Source: Phyllobacterium phragmitis (GTDB taxonomy: Bacteria; Pseudomonadota; Alphaproteobacteria; Rhizobiales; Rhizobiaceae). Taken from it: a DNA stretch of 64,000 nt. Below, piece by piece: positions 62,290 to 64,000 of this stretch (position 1 is its first letter; every line of letters starts with the position of its first letter). A program made the translations under genes and the position numbers. The notes under the pieces are model-generated. The model saw nothing but the letters and a program-made list of their open reading frames with translations, was not told the origin of the DNA and ran no database searches. The stretch spans positions 1 to 64,000 of the forward strand of contig NZ_PVBR01000022.1 of assembly GCF_002980495.1 (NCBI RefSeq), in the 5' to 3' direction.

Positions 62290-62294
62290 GCCGA

Positions 62295-64000
62295 TCACTC
62301 AGGGGCGTATTCGCCGACGGTAACGTCGTCGTAGGGGCTCTTCCCATCGATTGAAAAGACCATCACGCCGCCGCCCATCTGCGTGTAGTGCTGCAGGTTC
62401 TTGAAGGCGCCGACCGCACCGAGCCCGGCTGTCGGATCCTGCAGATCGAACACCAGCCCTACGCCGGGCCACCCGCCGACCCCATACATGATGGCGACAT
62501 ACTGGGTGCCGTCGTGCTCATAGGTCATCGGATTGCCGATCACGCCCGAGGGAAGCTTGAACTTCCAGAGCAACTCGCCGGTGTCGCTGTCTCGCGCCTT
62601 GATGAACCCATCAAGCGTGCCGTAGAAGACGAGATCGCCAGCGGTGGCCATGGTCCCGCCCCAGACCGAGAAGCGTTCCATCTTGTCCCATTTGAATTCA
62701 CCAGTGATGGCGTTATAGGCCTTGATCTGACCGAGACCCTCATAGCCCTGGCGGTCGCCCTTCGGGCCGGGATACATGTTCAGTGTCGCGCCGACGAAGA
62801 ACTGTCCTGCGCGGTAGGGCAGCATGAACGGTTCCCAATCCATGCAGATGTGGTTGATCCCCATGAAAAAGAGCTTCCGTTCAGGATCGTAGGAATCGTG
62901 GCCCTGATTGTGGTACCCCATCGCGGAAGGGCAGATGTCGCGCGCCAGGTGATCCATGCGGGTAGCGTATTCGGGATCGCGAACCGGCAGGCCCGTCTGT
63001 AGATCGACATGCGTGAAGACATTCACCGTGTCGTCCATCTTGTCGGCGGAGATGAGTTCACCGTTTTCGCGATCGAGGGTGTAGACGATGCCGTTGCGGT
63101 CGGGATGGGTGAGCAGCTTGCGCATCTTGCCGCTCTTGTCCTCCTGCTCGCTCAGCATGATCACGTTGACGCCGGCGTAGTCCCATTCGTCATGCGGCGT
63201 CTTTTGATAGCCGAACTTGGCCTCACCGGTATCGACATCGCGAGCCATGATCGTCATGGTCCACTTGTTGTCGCCGGGCCGCATGGTCTCGTTCCACGGC
63301 GCCGGATTGCCCGTGCCGTAATAGACCATATTGGTGTCCGGATCGTAGGCGTACCAGCCCCAGTTCGTACCGCCGCCGATCTTCCAAGCCTCGCCTTCCC
63401 AGGTCTCGACGCCAAGCCCCTGTTGACCATAATGAGGGTTGCTCTGATTGAAGTCGGCGCCGATGAGCACATCCTGATCGGGGCCGGTGGCATAGGCGCG
63501 CCATTTCTGCTCGCCCGTCTTTACGTCATAGGCCGTGAGATAGCCGCGCACGCCAAGTTCGGCGCCCGAGGAACCGACAAGCACCAGGTCCTTCACGACC
63601 AAGGGTGCGATGGTCAGCGTCGAGCCGACTTTGATGTCGGAGTTCTCCAGCTTCCAGTATTCGGCGCCGGTTTCCGCATTGAGGGCGACGATGTGCCCGT
63701 CGAGCTGCGTCTTGAGGATAAGGGGTGGAACCGTTCCATCGCCCGGCCAATACGCCAGGCCGCGGTTCACGACGTCGCAGCAGGCGACCGCACGCGCCAG
63801 CGGATCCTGTTTCGGCTTGTGATGCCAGAGGATTTTGCCGGGGTCGTCCAGGTTCAGTGCAAAGGTCGAGTTGGGGAATGCGCCGTGGACATACATCTTG
63901 CCGTCCACGACGAGCGGCGCGCCCTCATGGCCGTGCAGCACACCGGTCGAGAAGGACCAGGCGGCTTTCATATTACGCACGTTACTTTTGTTGATCTGGT
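62295..64000 (-). CDS. mxaF: Methanol dehydrogenase large subunit MxaF (5-prime end outside window)
   Basis: 568 residues visible; the signal peptide and about the first 55 residues lie beyond position 64000. PQQ-binding propeller with the vicinal disulfide Cys pair (AVACCDVV), repeated W-docking motifs, and the catalytic Asp in [10 protein letters not shown] (Ala codon at 63174-63176). XoxF-type lanthanide enzymes carry Asp at that Ala position, so this is a Ca2+ type MxaF. It fits mxaI next door. It oxidises methanol to formaldehyde in the periplasm and gives electrons to MxaG. A GTG at 63980 is internal, not the start. Confidence 0.96.
   Translation of the reverse strand, partial: QINKSNVRNMKAAWSFSTGVLHGHEGAPLVVDGKMYVHGAFPNSTFALNLDDPGKILWHHKPKQDPLARAVACCDVVNRGLAYWPGDGTVPPLILKTQLDGHIVALNAETGAEYWKLENSDIKVGSTLTIAPLVVKDLVLVGSSGAELGVRGYLTAYDVKTGEQKWRAYATGPDQDVLIGADFNQSNPHYGQQGLGVETWEGEAWKIGGGTNWGWYAYDPDTNMVYYGTGNPAPWNETMRPGDNKWTMTIMARDVDTGEAKFGYQKTPHDEWDYAGVNVIMLSEQEDKSGKMRKLLTHPDRNGIVYTLDRENGELISADKMDDTVNVFTHVDLQTGLPVRDPEYATRMDHLARDICPSAMGYHNQGHDSYDPERKLFFMGINHICMDWEPFMLPYRAGQFFVGATLNMYPGPKGDRQGYEGLGQIKAYNAITGEFKWDKMERFSVWGGTMATAGDLVFYGTLDGFIKARDSDTGELLWKFKLPSGVIGNPMTYEHDGTQYVAIMYGVGGWPGVGLVFDLQDPTAGLGAVGAFKNLQHYTQMGGGVMVFSIDGKSPYDDVTVGEYAPE

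Noticed and set aside
62295-64000. Lanthanide-dependent XoxF assignment
   Set aside because: The extra lanthanide Asp is Ala here, and mxaI (absent from XoxF systems) is present, so MxaF is the better call.
25532-64000. A second attachment site (copy of the tRNA-Asn 3-prime end) bounding an island
   Set aside because: I looked by eye for a repeat of the tRNA 3-prime sequence (GGTTCGAATCCGGCCCGGGG) and found none in the window. The far edge may be outside or lost.
1-64000. CRISPR arrays, rRNA genes, phage blocks, riboswitches
   Set aside because: No regularly spaced repeats, rRNA-like sequence, phage structural genes or recognisable riboswitch cores were seen.

Overview
The window looks like a chromosome segment of an alphaproteobacterium of the order Hyphomicrobiales, close to Brucella/Ochrobactrum. 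The evidence is the core gene order pcm-surE-serS-tatCBA-scpBA-nagZ-SPOR protein-argS-dgt | erpA-xthA | exoR, then fadL, valS, a PopZ-like DUF2497 gene and a BepC-type tolC. Palindromic repeats resembling the Bru-RS elements of Brucella also lie between genes. The genus is an inference from remembered protein and repeat resemblance. No database search was possible.

Layout. (1) 1-25.5 kb is housekeeping DNA: a long leftward operon (dgt to pcm), rightward erpA and xthA, then leftward exoR, fadL, valS, DUF2497, tolC/bepC, a second PCMT-family gene and tRNA-Cys, ending at a rightward tRNA-Asn. (2) 25.5-34 kb is accessory. Decayed pieces of a serine recombinase and a conjugative relaxase directly follow tRNA-Asn. 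Next comes a catabolic operon (enolase-superfamily enzyme, three-part TRAP transporter, 2-hydroxyacid dehydrogenase) with a divergent LysR regulator. A repeat-rich gene-poor stretch and an AraC regulator close the block. (3) 34.4-46 kb is a cell-surface block: UDP-glucuronate decarboxylase, UDP-sugar 4-epimerase, processive GT2 synthase, UDP-glucose dehydrogenase, two DUF995 proteins and two GH26-like secreted hydrolases, a small lipoprotein, and a pair made of a tandem helix-hairpin-helix membrane protein and an OmpA-BON protein. (4) 46.3-46.8 kb holds broken IS66-type and ribbon-helix-helix remnants. (5) 46.8-54.1 kb is a siderophore uptake locus: an ABC operon, a TonB-dependent receptor and an AraC regulator with a Fur-box-like palindrome upstream. 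(6) 54.3-64 kb is the methanol oxidation cluster mxaF-J-G-I-R-S-A-C-K-L-D. It is transcribed leftward and mxaF runs off the right edge.

How the genes work together. The mxa genes encode the calcium-type PQQ methanol dehydrogenase (MxaF, MxaI), its cytochrome cL (MxaG), MxaJ, and the maturation genes R,S,A,C,K,L,D. MxaF carries Ala at the position where lanthanide XoxF enzymes carry an extra Asp. mxaS appears broken: its ends are present in different frames and the central part is gone. In the surface block, ugd, uxs and galE could supply UDP-GlcA, UDP-Xyl and UDP-Gal or UDP-Ara to the GT2 synthase, with the GH26 enzymes as periplasmic trimming hydrolases. This polysaccharide locus is the best candidate for an undescribed system. 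ExoR, in the core part, is a known-type periplasmic repressor of exopolysaccharide and could bear on it.
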